DNA of 64,000 bases from Ursus arctos (taxonomy: Eukaryota; Chordata; Mammalia; Carnivora; Ursidae). Positions 1-13,100 of the stretch are shown here, piece by piece. Every line of letters begins with the position of its first letter. Position 1 is the stretch's first letter. Made by a program: the position numbers and the translations under genes. Location of the stretch: positions 15,778,501 through 15,842,500 of the forward strand of contig NW_026623008.1 in assembly GCF_023065955.2 (NCBI RefSeq), read 5' to 3'. The notes under the pieces were generated by a model, which saw only the letters and a list, made by a program, of their open reading frames with translations, did no database searches and had not been told where the DNA came from.

Positions 1-959
1 TGCTTCCTTTGTCTGGGTCTGGCCTCTGCCAGTGAGGGATAGCATTTTCCCTGGCACTGAGCAAACAGCTGAACAGAGGAGCAGTGAGCCCAGCTGGGCC
101 GCTGTGGGGACACTTAGTGGGCTCAGCTTTCATCCACATCAGAGCCTGCCCGCCCCAAGATTACCCCTCATTCCAGTGTGGCTGTAGCATCTCACTTGGT
201 TTTGGCCTTCTTCTCGGATGGACATTGAGCAGAGAGCTTGGCTGGGGACCAAGGGTGTTGACCCTCTCTTAGTGAGGGAGCCAATACCAGGAGGCACAAA
301 CCACAAGGCCTGGAGGAGAGTTTCTACGGGCCGGAGCCCGTATTCTCAATCTGGGACTTTGAATTCAGACATGGAACCCTGGAGCCAAGAGCTTGGGGTC
401 TGAGAATCTCCAGTGGGGATCCCAGAGCTCAAGATCTCAAACCAGGAGCCTGGAGCCCCATTAAGGGGGCAGCTTAGAGACCGGGCCTCCAGCAAGCTCC
501 TCTGGTGGTCGGGAGCCCTCCTGAGGAGCAGCCGTGGGGTCGGGCCAAGTCTTGCTGTACGCATGTGCTACTCACAGAAGTTTGGGCTGTGCTCCTGCCC
601 GTTTGGCTGGGGCACAGGGCCAGGCCCGGGCTGCTGGTGCTTTCTCTGGGGGACTCGTCAGTGCCCAGGGTACCTGGGGGCAGGGGTGCCTCAACTGCTG
701 ACACCTCACTTTGTTGGCCCTCCAGCTGTCTGCTGCTTCCCTCAGAGCCTGTTGTGTCCCCTGGAACCATGTAGCCGTGAGGCCCAGCCTGTAGTCTGTG
801 GCTCCTGCTGCTTCCTGGCCCCCCTTCCTCCATCTGGTGCCCCCTCCCCAAGGCACAGACCCAAGGAGACCTGCAGTTCCTGGACCTTTGGGTAAGGTGC
901 CCCGGAGGAGCCTTGGGCACAGGGCTGTGCCTCTGCAGCCAGCTCGCTCTGGGACCCAG

Positions 960-1080
960 CTGAGCATTGTCCCCTCTGCTGTAAGATGGGCACAGGCATG
1001 TCTGTCCCTGCACCTCCCAGCACTGTTGCGATCATCCTATGAGATGGCCTAGGATAGGGCCTAGAACATGGTATTTGCTC
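960..1080 (+). repeat. MIR fragment in the WNT4 3'UTR
   Basis: It shows the order CTGTAAGATGGG..., then GGCCTAGAACATGGTATTTGCTCA, resembling the latter part of the MIR tRNA-derived SINE. It is antisense to WNT4 and diverged. Confidence 0.5.
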
Positions 1081-1800
1081 AGGAAATTTGGTTCAGTGAG
1101 AGAAGTCATGGATGGGAAAGGGCTTTTTCACTGGCCGGTTCCTCTGCATGTGTGATTTCATCTCACAGAGGAGCGGCACCGCAAGGAGACACACGTGGAG
1201 GTGTCCCTGGAAAGGCCTGGCTGGGGCCTCTGGTCCGGGATGACAGCTGGTGCTCCTGCCTGGGAGGGACCAGGGAGTAGCGGCTTCCCCTCTTTGGTGG
1301 GGAGGCTGGGTGGGCTGGGCTCCAGGGTGGGACTGGAGCCTTCTCTTGCCCTTGTCTCACCTGCTCTTCCTGCCTGGAAGGTTCCACGGAGACTGAACCT
1401 CCAGCTGCTCACGGAGGGCCGAAGCGATCCCTTGGTGCTTGAGCTGGTGTCTGCCCGTTCCCTTTTCCAGGGGACTTGAGAGGCAAGGCTACCAGGCTGA
1501 AGCCGCCAGGGGTCGGGGGTGTGTGTGTGGGGGGGTGCAGCTTCCATCAAGATGGCACCGATTTCCCCCTGCCTTGGGGCCTCCTCCTTCCCTAGATGGC
1601 ATGTGGCGAACACTCCTTGTTACCCGGCTTAAGTCTGTGAGTGGGAAAACAGATACGGGTAATGACTGAGTGGTCAGCAGTGGCCACATGTGGACAGCCA
1701 GAGGCCTGAGCAAGGTCCCTTTGGTCAGTGGCAGCCACAAAGACCCAGGCTGCAGAGAGGCCCTGGCTGGTGCCCTTGGGGCCGCCTGCCTGGTTTCAGC

Positions 1801-1809
1801 AATAAATAA
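1801..1809 (-). promoter_or_regulatory. WNT4: AU-rich element nonamer UUAUUUAUU in the WNT4 3'UTR
   Basis: The plus strand reads AATAAATAA, which is UUAUUUAUU in the WNT4 mRNA. This matches the core nonamer bound by mRNA-destabilising proteins such as the TTP/ZFP36 family and by HuR. It sits about 120 bases after the stop codon beside a U/G-rich run (about 1,815-1,860). Only one full nonamer is present, so the effect is uncertain. Confidence 0.55.
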
Positions 1810-1929
1810 CGTGAGGACCCAAAAACCAAACCAAAACAAAAAATACAACCAGTATCTTTTGGGGTAGGTGCGGGGGGACTGTTAAATTACCGGCCTTCCC
1901 CGGGCCGTGAGGCGCGCGGGCCGCCGCGG

Positions 1930-2397
1930 TCACCGGCACGTGTGCAGCTCCACCAGCCGATGGCATTGGCGGCACTTGACGAAGCAGCACCAGTGGAACT
2001 TGCAGCTGCAGCGCTCGGCCAGCTCCACCAGCGCCGTGTGGAAGCCGCGGCCGCAGCACAGCAGCTCACAGCCGTCGATGGCCTTGGACGTCTTGTTGCA
2101 CGTGCGGCCCCGCGTGCCCAGCACGCCGCTGCGCATGTCCTGCTCGCAGAAGTCCGGGCTGGGCTCCAGATACACCAGGTCCTCGTCCGTGTGCGGCTTG
2201 AACTGTGCGTTGCGCGGCACCAGCGCCCTGGAGGAGCCCACGCGGCGCGGCTCCACCTCCGTGGCGCCGTCGAACTTCTCCTTCAAGGCGTGGCCCACCT
2301 GGCGGAAGGGCGGCACGGCTCGCCAGCACGTCTTTACCTCACAGGAGCCCGACACCCCGTGGCACTTGCACTCCACCCGCATGTGTGTCAGGATAGC
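1930..2397 (-). CDS. WNT4: WNT4 coding exon 5 (terminal coding exon)
   Basis: It begins after a pyrimidine-rich acceptor (CCCCTGCAG) with GCT ATC CTG and encodes residues 197-351, then TGA at 1932-1930. It holds the lipidation hairpin with Ser212, the sequon at Asn297 and the C-terminal cysteine-rich domain ending in HTCR. Leu319 and His342 are the two differences I notice from remembered human WNT4. Confidence 0.97.
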   Translation of the reverse strand, partial: AILTHMRVECKCHGVSGSCEVKTCWRAVPPFRQVGHALKEKFDGATEVEPRRVGSSRALVPRNAQFKPHTDEDLVYLEPSPDFCEQDMRSGVLGTRGRTCNKTSKAIDGCELLCCGRGFHTALVELAERCSCKFHWCCFVKCRQCHRLVELHTCR

Positions 2398-5300
2398 CTG
2401 CAGGGGCGGGGAGGGGAGAGGGCCCATCAGGAGATGGCAGGGGGAGCTGGGGAGGGGCCACGGGTGGGGGGGCAGCCGGCGGGTCCGGGGATGGGGGGAT
2501 GGCACAGAATTGGAGAGAGATTGACCGTCCTGCATCTTCTGTGTTAAGCACCTGTTGTATACTGGGGTGGGCCGGTAAGCTGTGTTGCGGTCAGTTGAAG
2601 ACACTGTCCCTGCCCTTGGGGCACTTGGCGTTGGTGGAAGAGAAACATTTCAGAGGGTGTTGTCATAGGAAACCGCGAGTGGTGAGTGGCAGGATGGGGG
2701 AAAGCGTGGAGAGTAGGTGTGCGGAAGGCACGGGATCTGTGCATTGACGCAAGGCTCACCTCCTGGCCCTGCTGCTTCGGAAGAGTGTGTGCGTGTACAT
2801 AGACTCGTGGCTGGGCGTGTCGGGGACCGCACATGGCTCTGTGCCATCTGCTCACCAGCCGCTTCCCCACCCGCCGGGCCACGGGGAGCGCTGGTGATGG
2901 TGGGGCCTGAACAGGTGTTCCCATGTGGCGCACGGGTGGGAGAGTGTGCCGGGGCCCTGCCCAGCCCGCCCCTGCCCTGGTGGTGCCGGTGGCAGGGGAA
3001 GTGCCACACTACCTTCCTGCCAGCCTCGTTGTTGTGGAGGTTCATGAGGGCGCGGCTGGATGAGGCCCCCTTGCTTCTCTCCCGCACGTCCACGAAGGAC
3101 TGGGAGAAGGCCACGCCGTAGGCGATGTTGTCCGAGCATCCCGACCACTGGAAGCCTGTGGGGGGTGAGGGGTGGGGGGCACCGTGGCCGCTGTGAGTGA
3201 GGGCAGGGCCCAGGTCCCCCGCCTGCCACTCACGCCCTTCCCACCTCCCACACTCACCCTGCGGGCTGACCCCGTGCACCGTCCTGTCGCAGCCACACTT
3301 CTCCAGCTCCCCGCTGCTGCACGCCCGCGTCACCGCGAAGGCCACACCTGCCGAAGAGATGGCGTACACGAAGGCCGCCTCCCGAGTCCCTGTGGGAGGC
3401 AGAGGGAGGGCAGGGCTGGGTCCCAGTGCTCCGCCCCGCACCCTCCTTTGTGGTGGGGAGTGGAGCATGGGGGCCCCTCGAGGCAGGCTGGCCGGTGGAG
3501 ACAGGAGGCACAGGAGGCGCTCCGAGCCACCACCCTTGTTCTGCCCGGACCGACACAGGGGGCTCTGGGTGTACCCCGGCCTCGCTTCTGCCCGTCAGGG
3601 TGCGATCGGCTCCTCCCCGCAGCGCCCGAGCGGTAAGTGCCCCTCCAGCTCCCTCTGATGGGGGCCTGGTCCCCTTCTCCCGGCTCGCGCAGCACACTGG
3701 GACAGGCACCCTATCCGGCTGCTGAGGGATGCTCTTCTCCTGAGCGCCCTGCTGGACAGGTGCTGTTCACATCGCCGGGCAGGAGACAAGACGGGCTCCA
3801 GAGCGATGACACGGCGGAGCCGGGCCACCAGCCCAGCTCTGGCTTCCTTGAAAACCTGTGTTCTCCGAGTGCCCACCCCCCAGCCGGCCCCCGGCGCCCT
3901 GAGGGGGCCCCCCTGCACTATCATCAAGCCCCAGCCCTTTCTGCTGAGGCCGTGTTGCTTCCTGACACCTTTGTGGGGGTCCAGTGCAACAGCAACGACC
4001 CGTACCGTTTACCGTGATGGGTGCTGAGGACAGGGCCGCCTCTGCCACCGGGTGCTCCGTTTGTGTCCATTTCACAGATGGCCGTGCAGGTGTGGGGAGG
4101 GGAGCTGTTTGGTCCGAGTCACCCGGCAAGGAAGTGATAACACCAGGACTCAAACCCGGGGCTGTCCGCCTCTGCTGCCTCTGCTCCTTCCACCCCATGA
4201 CTTCTTGCCGGGGCTATTTTGGTGCCTGCCCTCCTCCCCTGCCTGAATGGGTGTTTTTATCCTCTTAGGAACTGTGCCTCGGGGTGTAGCTGCTGTGGAG
4301 CCTCTTTCTGGGGCTGTGGGTGGTGGTGGGTGTGCGTGTGCGTGTGTGTGTGTGTTGGGGGGCGCATGTGCGTGTGGCTGGCTGGGTGTGTGACCAGACA
4401 GGCCTTGCTCCTCTTCTAGGCCCTGTGAGGGCCTCTGTGTGCCCGTGACTGTCCTTCTGTCTCTCGCTGGAGTGTCTGTGTCCGCAGGAGTGGAGGGGGC
4501 AGGTTTTGGCCCCGTGGTTGGCAGTTACCACTGTGACACCCAGGCCTGTGCTCCTGGCTGCCCCTGGGAGCAGTTGCCGCGGTCAGACGGAAACAATCGC
4601 CGCCTCTGTTGTCTGTGGACGGGCAGCAGAAGCCGAGCCCCGGGGTGGGGGGCAGCTCGGGCCCTGACGGCCCAGGACGCCCTGTTCTATGTTCAGCCCT
4701 TGATCTGGGGCTCCGACCCCCCACCCACTCTCCACCGCCCACCCTCTGCCCTGGCGTGGCCATTTTGGGCCAGCATCAGGGGGCTTGGCTGGAGCCACAG
4801 GGGCCTCGACAGCCTGAGGTGGAATCCTCTCCAAGTTAATCGAGGTTAATAGCAGGATCATGTTGGTTGGTTTTGTGCTGTGGCCGCCCAAAGAGGGACG
4901 CCTTCAGTTTCTGGTATTTCTGGTATTTCCAGGCCTGAACCAGCACAAATCTATGCCCCAAGACCAAGGGGGAAGGGCAGGTGGGACATAGGGACTGGTA
5001 GGGTGGCCCCGGCTCTTGGCCGGCGCGGGGTCCTTACTTCCGTTTCTCCGGGCTTTCAGGCAGCCCCTGGTCCTCCTGATCCCTGGGCTCATCTCCTACC
5101 CTGAGCACTGGTAGCCCGGGTGTGCAAGGCACCCTGTGAGTTTGCTCAGGGAGACCTCTGCCTCATTCCCCAGACCAGCGTGCATCTCCTGGGACTCCAG
5201 GTCCCCCTAGCCCTGGTCTCCGGAACAGGACACTACGGTTTTCTATGCTTGGGAGTGGACTTGAAGGAAGAGATTCTGGAAGGAAAATATGAATTGCAAG

Positions 5301-8300
5301 AGCAAAGGCTTATTGAGTGCTCACTCGGTGCTGGGCAATGCCTAAGCACTTGACAACATTTATATACTCTTCCCACCAACCCTATGGAGTAGAGACTTAG
5401 TCCTCATTTTATAGACGAGGAAACTGAGGCACCGAGGGGTGAAGACACTGGACCAACTCCCGCGCCTAAAGTCGTGGAACCAGTGTTCGAACTCAGGTGG
5501 CTTTCACACCTTGACGTTGTCCTCCTCACGGAGCCCGGAGCCCCCAGGAGTACACAGGCCGTGGATCTCTTCCCACCCCCTGCGTGGGAAGCCAAGAAGG
5601 GCTTTCTGAGGTCTGCCCTAAAGCTCATGTGCTGTAGGCCAAGTCCGGTCCCTTTTGTGGGCTGCTCCCTGGGGGATGCTGAGCAGTTGGCCTGTGCTCG
5701 GCACAGGAGGCCCCAGAAGGCCTGGAGAATGTGGCCACGCCACCATGGCCCTGAGGCCCATGGCAGTGGCTCTTTCGGCCTTTTCCAACTGGCTCTAGGT
5801 CCCAGCCCTTTGACTCCAGGGCTGCAGCCCCTCCTGGCTCCTCTCCTCTGCCTGGGTGCCCAGGCTGGAGCCTTGCTCATGAGGGGGGCACCTGGCAGAG
5901 ACAGAAGGGGTCAGCGGGGCACCTGCAAGTGTAGCAGAGGGAGGCCCGGCGTGCCGTGGAAGAGAGCTGCTCCCTGGTTGGGGGTTCGCCTGTTCCAGCT
6001 GCAGCAGGGAGACAGACCTGGCTTTGTCATCCTGGAACGTCGGAGCCGGCGGTAAGGCAGAACTCCCGAAGGTGCCAGTAGCGGCTCTGCCACCGCCCGC
6101 CTCTTCCATAAAGCCATTTGCCACGTTCCACAGCTAGCTCCTTTCTTCCTCCTCCCCTGGCTCCAATGTGTGTCCTCTGGGTCCCACCTCAAGGCCATCT
6201 TCCCAAGGTGTGAAGGTGGCCTGGGGCTGGGACTTCACAGTTGTCCTGTGGACCCAGTAGTAGCTACCCTTTCTGAGGGCCTACTAAGCGCCAGGGCCTT
6301 TCCATATGTTGTCCATGGCTCATGACAACTTGGCATCCAGCTCTCTCCAGCTCTGCTCTGTGGAGGAAGGAGTGAGGCTCTGTGGCTTGTCTGGGGTCCC
6401 TCAGCTGGTCAGCAGCTAAGTGGGAACAGGAAGTGAAGCCTGTCTGACTCAAGGCCCGTAACCTTCTGAGCACGTCATGTGTGACATCTCTCGCAGATGT
6501 TGGAAGGAAGGGCATTTGAGTGGGAAGAAGTTTGGAGAAGCTGCGGACGCTGAGTTGGGCTGGAAAAGAAGCCACGGGCATGGTGATCCCGCAGGCACCA
6601 GACGGATATCGCTGTGGAAGGGCCGTTCAAGCATAACTCACGTGTTTCCAAAGCAGTCCCCGCCGGAGTCCTAGCAGATGGGGCAGGACAGGCACTGGTC
6701 TCTGGGAAAGACATCGTCTCCGTCCTCTCCCCTTCCATGCTCCCAGCCCACCGTCCCAGTTTCCTTTGTGCTCTTAGTTGCAAAAGCTCACCTTTTCTTG
6801 AAACCACCTCCAGGAAGTCTCTCTGGATTTAAGAGACCATGTAGGACAGGGGAAAGAGTCAATTAAGACTCTTACTAGTGGTGTGACTGTCCTCTGAGCC
6901 TCCCTGTCCCCACTCTACCGAGGGGAAGAGAGTGCTGCCCAGGCAGGCCAGACCCCACACTTCTCCCACCCCTCCTGCCCACCATCTTGGGCCTCCCAGG
7001 GCTGTCGGCGCACTCACTGGCCTGCCTGCCCCGGGACCAGAATCAGGCTGCAGGGCGCTTTATCCTCTATGTCTTGCACGTTTGTCTGGCCTCTGCAGCC
7101 AGACTGGAAGCTCCCGGGGCCAGGCTGCCCCCATACTTGTCCTTTGCCCCCCAGCACCCAGCACAGGCCACACACAGAGCAGCCCTTGAAGACAGGGGTG
7201 AGTATTGGGAAAGAGTCAGCAGGCCTGAGATCTACTCCTCGCTCTGCCACTTCCTAGGTGTGTGATTTCAGTTTTCCTGTCCACAGAACGGGGCTAACAG
7301 TACTGACCTCAAGAGGCGGCTATGGGAATCTGATGAGGTCAAATACAGGACGTGCTTGGTCGAGTCCCTGGCACACAGTGGGCACCCGAGACACATTTTG
7401 TGATTATTGTGATTAATGTCATTTTATTCATTTGCTAACAGATGTCACAGGGCACTTACACTCTGAGGGCCAGGTAGTTGACTACACGTTTGCCTTTGGG
7501 CTGGAAGCTTCCTTGGGGCAGAGACATGCCTTGCTTGCTCCCTCGCCCAGCATTTATTGATCGCCCGCTGGGAGCCAGGCCCGATGCGCCGCACCAGGGA
7601 TACGGAGGTGAATTTGTCCTCAAGGAACTCCCAGGGGCACAATGTCTCTGGGAACCCACCCCCGCCCGCCTGGAATTAATCTGATAACCCCAAAAGGTTG
7701 GCCTGGGGGTCATCCAGAAGGAAGGCCTATTCTCACCCTCATGGGGCCCGCCGCGGTGCCGGTATTGAGGGTCAAGGGGGAGAGAAGAGGTTTTGTAAGT
7801 CACAGCCTAGGACTGAAAAGCCTTCACCTCTTAAATCCAGCCTGATGTAGCCGTTAGTAAGGCGTCTACATGACGTTACAACACGGGGGCGCGGGGGGCA
7901 AGGCAGGCCCGGGTTTGGATCCTCACTTTGCTTCGGCCAGCGCACCCCGTCACCTCTCAACCACGGCAGCCGGAGGCTGGAGGGTCTCAGGCTCATCGAA
8001 TCCCCTCTCGGGACAGGCCTCGGTCCGGGTCGCAGAATGAGATGTGCAGAGGGAGGCCGAGGCACGGCCCTGCCCACGGATGGGGGAAGAGGAGTCCGCA
8101 CCTCCCCCGTCCCGCTCAGGCCGGCCTGCTCTGGGAGCCCCGTGCAACCTGCTCCGGCGACCTTGAAACTTCGCCAGACTCCTTGGCTTCAGCCTCCCCC
8201 CTCAGATCCTTTATTCATTCAACACGTGTTTACCGGTTTCCTGCTCTGTAGGTGCTGCTCCAGACTCTGGGACAGAGCCGCGACTAAACGTCCAGAGGGC

Positions 8301-10095
8301 GTCCCACATCCGGTCCTTAGCCCCTGCTCAGCCGAGAACTGCCACCTGCCCCCGTTCCTGGCTGCCCCAGACTTCTGCTAGGTTTTCAGCCCTCAGTACA
8401 CACTGTCCTCCTGGTGACCATTAGCTCACGCCCAGCTCACCTCAGGAGGCCAGGAGCAGGGTGAGCTCCGCTGCGGGGGGCGGGGGGCTGCAGGGCCGGA
8501 GGCTGGGAGACCTCAGGCCATGTCTGCCTCGGGGGCCCTGGGGAGCCAACTAGCCCTGAGAGGCATCATCTCTGGCTGATGGGAACCCCAGGAAGTGGGT
8601 CCTAGGATCGTCCCCACTTTACAAGGAGGACGCTGAGGCTAGGAGAGGGGATGGACCTCGTCTGAGATCTCAGAGCCAGGCGTTGGCAGGTCCCGGAGCT
8701 GGGTGGGCGTGTCACCACCCTCTGCTTGCTGACCCTCCCTCCTTGGCGGTAATGCGGGGGACACCACCGCACATTCAGTTGTCGTGAGGGTGACCTGATG
8801 CCAGACGGCACACAGGGGGCCGTCAACAAACAAGGTTCCTTTCCTTCTCCAAGGATGGCCCGGCTCCTGGGCCTCCTCCATGTCTGAGGCCGTGACCCCA
8901 GCCAGAGAGCTCATGAATGTGGGCACCAAACCAAGCTCACCCTTGCCATCCCCCCAAAAGCTGGTGGCCTCGTAAGAGGCCTGCCCAGCCTGGCTGCCGC
9001 TGTCATGGCTGTCCCTAGTGACAGCAGCTGGCGAGGAGGGCTCTTCTCGGGTCAGGGTGGACCCTGAGTGCTGCCACACACCGTGTCATGGGACCTTCAC
9101 GACGGGCTCTATAAGGTAAGGACGTGCGCTCATCTCCCCGACCGGTGAGGATGCCAGGGCTCGGAGTGACACCACTCGCCCAAGGTCACGCCTGCCCATG
9201 CTCCCCGCCCCACCCCCCTGCAGCTGCCCCCGCAGCCCCTGGACCTTCCGAGAGCAGCACGTGGTGATGGCCAAGTCCCTCTTGCTCGGTGGCGACAAAT
9301 TAAGACTCTTCCAAGAGGACTTTCACTGGGGAAGAACACGAGAAACCCAAGAGTGTGGAGATGGATGGACGGGAAGAGCTCAGACCCCTCCCTCCTCCAG
9401 ATGCACCTGGCCGGTGCCCTGACTTGGCCCGAGGGGGCTGGACACTCGACCGCGCCACTCAGACTCCAGGCCAAACAGAGCAGGTTGCAGCCAAGCCTGC
9501 TAGGATTCTCAGGGTTCCCCCAAACTTGCCGAGCCAGGGGTGGGCCCTTCCTTGGTCCCTGCTGCACACACCCGTGAGGAAGGCACTTCTCCACGGGGTT
9601 CCTCCCCAGCTTCAGGCCAGCCCTGACCCCATGCCTCCCCTTCTTTGCCACTTTGAGTCCTTGCCCCGACTTGCTGCCCCTGGAGGACACCCACTGACTG
9701 TCTCCTCCATGCCAGGCTCTGCCATGTGCTGGGAAACAGGTAAATGAGCCAACACCTTGCCATGGAAGGGTTCAAGGTCTAGGGATGGGGGAGCGGGCTG
9801 AGGCGACAGGCATTACAGTTCAGTCTAAAAGATGTAACGAGGGGCGCCTGGGTGACTCGGTCGGTTAAGCGTCTGACTCTAGATTTCAGTTCAGGGCATG
9901 ATTTCAGGGCCGTGAGATCGAGCCCCACATCGGGCTCCGTACTAGGTGTGGACTCTGCTTGAGATTCTCTCCCTCTCCCTCTGCCCCTCCCCACCACCCC
10001 CTGCACCTGCACGCTCGCTCCCTCTCTCTCTCACAAAATAAAAATAAAAGGTGTAATGAAAGTTGTGTGAACACAAATGGTTTAGATATGTGTGC

Positions 10096-10147
<52 letters not shown>

Positions 10148-13100
10148 TAAGGGGGAGGGAGAGAGAGAGAAATTGATAAGGCAGGTGGGTAAATGTAAAC
10201 AGTTGGTGAATCTAGGTAAAGAATGTTATGGGAACTCCTCATAGCAGAAACCAAGCTCATACACACAGAGACCAGACCGGGCGTTGCCAACGGTGGGGGT
10301 GAGGAGGTGGGGGAGAGGGCTGAGGGGAGTCGGAAGGTACAAACCTCCAGTTACAAAATAAGTAGGTCATGAGGACGTCTGCACAGCATGGCGACTATGG
10401 TTAATAATCCCATGTCGCACACGTGGAAGCTGCTAGGAGAGTAGATCTTAAGAACTCCCATCACAAGGAAAAAAATGTGTGACAATGTGTGCTGATCATT
10501 TCGTAATCTACACAAACGTGGAGTCATTCTGTTGTACGCTTGAAATGAAGATAAGGTTGTATGTCAGTTATACCGCAATAAAAAAAGAAAAGTACATCTA
10601 TCACCTAGAGGTGAAAAAAAATTTTTTGTAACTTTCCTGTAAGTTTGAAATGATATCCAAACCAAGAATTACCAAAAAACCCAGAAAACAAACAAACAAA
10701 CAAACAAACAAACAACAAACCCCAGCATGAGCAAAGAGCTTCAGAGCCCAGAGGATAAAGCAACCGCCCTCTGGTAGGAGCTGGGAAGATGCTGGGGGAG
10801 GAAAGCACTGAGCTGGCAGAGGAAGAGGGGTGAACCTCTGGGGTGGAGGCAACAGCATGTGCAAAGGCACGGGGGCTGTAACAGGGCCTGGCACCTGGAA
10901 CCCGCAGGGCACCTCAAACTCCAAACACCCATCGCATACAGGGGCCTTCCTGTGTTTAGCCTAGGATTTGGGCCTCATCAAACTGGCCCCAGGGCCCTGG
11001 CAGTGGCGCCCGCGTCCCGGGGAAATCCTCCATTACCAGGCTACTCCCTGGGTCTCTGCCGCTTCCCCAGAGCAGCAATATTCAGTAATGCCAAGCATGA
11101 TGGGGCCTTTTTGGCCTCTGCCAGCTCCCTGGAGAATTGCTTCCAAATTTCGATCGCAGTTGGTTTCCAACAACATCCAAACGGTTTGCCACAAGCCCGG
11201 CAGCCCTGGCTGTCCAGGACCACAGGTGCCAAGACAAAGGTTGGCCCAGGCAATGCCCTCCCGCTGTCTCGCGAGTCCCAGGGCCCTGCCGACCGTCAGT
11301 GGCTCTGGAGTGTCAGTTTCATGATCAGGAAGTAGAAGAAGAGGCAGCTGGTTTACAGCACTTCCTCGAGGGCAGCAGCCTGACCCAGTGACCTCTCCAG
11401 GAGCCTTCCAGTTGCCCGGAACGTTCTCTCTGCCCTGCCCACCTTCCTCTGGCTAAATGCCTTCTCATGTTTCTCGTCTCAGTGGAGGGCTTAACGTCTC
11501 AGGAAAGCTCTCTCTGAGCACCCAGCCCTGGCCAGGGGAGGAGTTTACCCTCGTGTTTGCAAGTCTCCCATGTCCCCCCCCCCCCCCGCCCCCATCACGG
11601 CATTTTCTCATTATGGGTGAGACCCTGGAGCTGAATTGCATGGGCTCCAGCCCTGGCTCTGCCACTTGCTAGTTCTGTGACCTCAGGCAAGTTCCTGAAC
11701 CTCCATGTGCCCCCGTCTCTTCATTTGCAACATGGAAGCCTATCTCCAAGTATTTAGTATTTACTTAAAACAGGGTCTGGTCCCTAGCTTGTGCTATTGC
11801 TGTAGAAGCTTGGCTTGACTGCTCCCGGGAGGACAGAAGCGGGGCGCTGCTCTTCCCTGGTCTCAGAGTTGGCATGGTGAGGCTGTCCATAGGGCTCGTC
11901 ACAGGTACAGACGAACGAGGGGGGCTCACCCAGGAGGCCAAGGGTGAAGGTCAAAGCAGCCTGGGGCTGGGGGTCTGGAGCCCCAGGTCCACCCTCCGAG
12001 GAGCTCCGGGCCAATCCATCTTTTCCCCTGCCTGAGCCTCAGCTTCTCCCTTTGTAGAGCCGGGACGGCAGCTCGGGGACCGAAGTGCTACGGACTAGAG
12101 CGTGCTGCACCCACAAGGAGCAGCACCCCTCTGCTGGCCCGCCCACCCCAGCACCCAGCCCGCACCGTGCCCTCCTGCCCTGGCTCCAGCCGCGCGTGCT
12201 GCTTTAGCTCAATGACGGACGGCGTGTGACCCCCCTGCCAGGGAGGTGCCGCGGCCCCCATCCCCCACACCTCCCGCGAGCCCCTCCCTCACCTTGTGTC
12301 ACCACCTTGCCGAAGACGGGCAGGGAGTCGAGCGTGGAGCAGTTCCAGCGCCGGTTCCGGAACTGGTACTGGCACTCCTCGATGGCCAGCTGAGCGCCAC
12401 GGCGCACTGAGTCCATCACCTCCAGGTTCCGCTTGCACATCTGCACCTGCCTCTGGATCAGGCCCTTGAGCTTCTCGCACGTCTCCTCCTCCGAGATGCT
12501 CCCCACCGACGACAGCTTGGCCAGGTACCTGGGGACAAGGCGGCGGGGTGGAATGTGGCGCGGTGCTCCTTCCTCCTCTTTCCACTGCCAGGACCAGGCT
12601 GTGCCCAGCCCAGGTCTCCGGGAACCGACTCATCCCACCAGCAGGTCTCGGCGCTGACTTCTCTCGGATCCGGTGACAGGCCCTCTGGCCTGGCTCTTGG
12701 GACCATGGGGGGAGGAGCTGTCCTGCATGAGCCTCCGCCAAAGCAGGCCTGGCCCCAGGAGGGATGCTGACAGAGCCCCCATGGGACCCACCGGCGTGGC
12801 CCTGGGCTCTGACCCCGTCACGTCCCTCTGGCTGGGAGGCTGGGACTACTCCCCTGGGGTGTCTCTTTCCCTGCCCCCAGGCGAGGACTCTGGGGACCTG
12901 AGCCCCCCTCTGGCTGCAAGGCCACGCCATGGCCAGCCACATCGCGGGGTACCAGACGGAGGCCAGCGTCAGGGTGGCAGTGGGGACTCGGTCAGCACAT
13001 GGATGGTGGCGGGGGAGGAAAGCGAAGTGTGCCGTGCTCTTGCCTCAGCCCCTGAGCGCTTACAGCCCGAAGAGGGCGCAACGATGCCAGTTCCACCTCA

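Larger units (their letters stand above)
1..1929 (-). other. WNT4: WNT4 3' untranslated region, 3' end not in window
   Basis: This follows directly after the WNT4 stop codon. Human WNT4 has a long 3'UTR of more than 2 kb. I see no AATAAA or ATTAAA on the minus strand here (no TTTATT or TTTAAT on the plus strand), so the cleavage site is probably left of base 1. An AU-rich tract lies close to the stop codon (1,790-1,870) and an old MIR piece lies near 960-1,080. How much of the block is in the mature mRNA is inferred. Confidence 0.75.
3390..12292 (-). other. WNT4: WNT4 intron 2 (8.9 kb)
   Basis: It lies between coding exons 2 and 3 with GTGAGG and CACAG ends. It contains several MIR and L2 fragments, a plus-strand CAN-SINE (9,841-10,045), a long TG microsatellite and a nested L1 pair (10,150-10,665). 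Stretches without a recognised element (3,390-4,000, 4,400-5,300, 5,530-6,250, 7,650-8,200, 8,740-9,080, 9,260-9,820, 10,900-11,390, 11,800-12,292) are GC-rich single-copy-looking sequence with no coding signal. Confidence 0.9.

Noticed and set aside
9841..9915. tRNA-like sequence with A and B boxes
   Set aside because: It is the tRNA-derived head of a CAN-SINE with a CT-rich body and A-rich tail, not a tRNA gene. The same applies to the other CAN-SINEs.
10574..10586. AATAAA considered as a gene polyadenylation signal
   Set aside because: It lies at the end of an L1 3'UTR, on the plus strand, opposite to WNT4.
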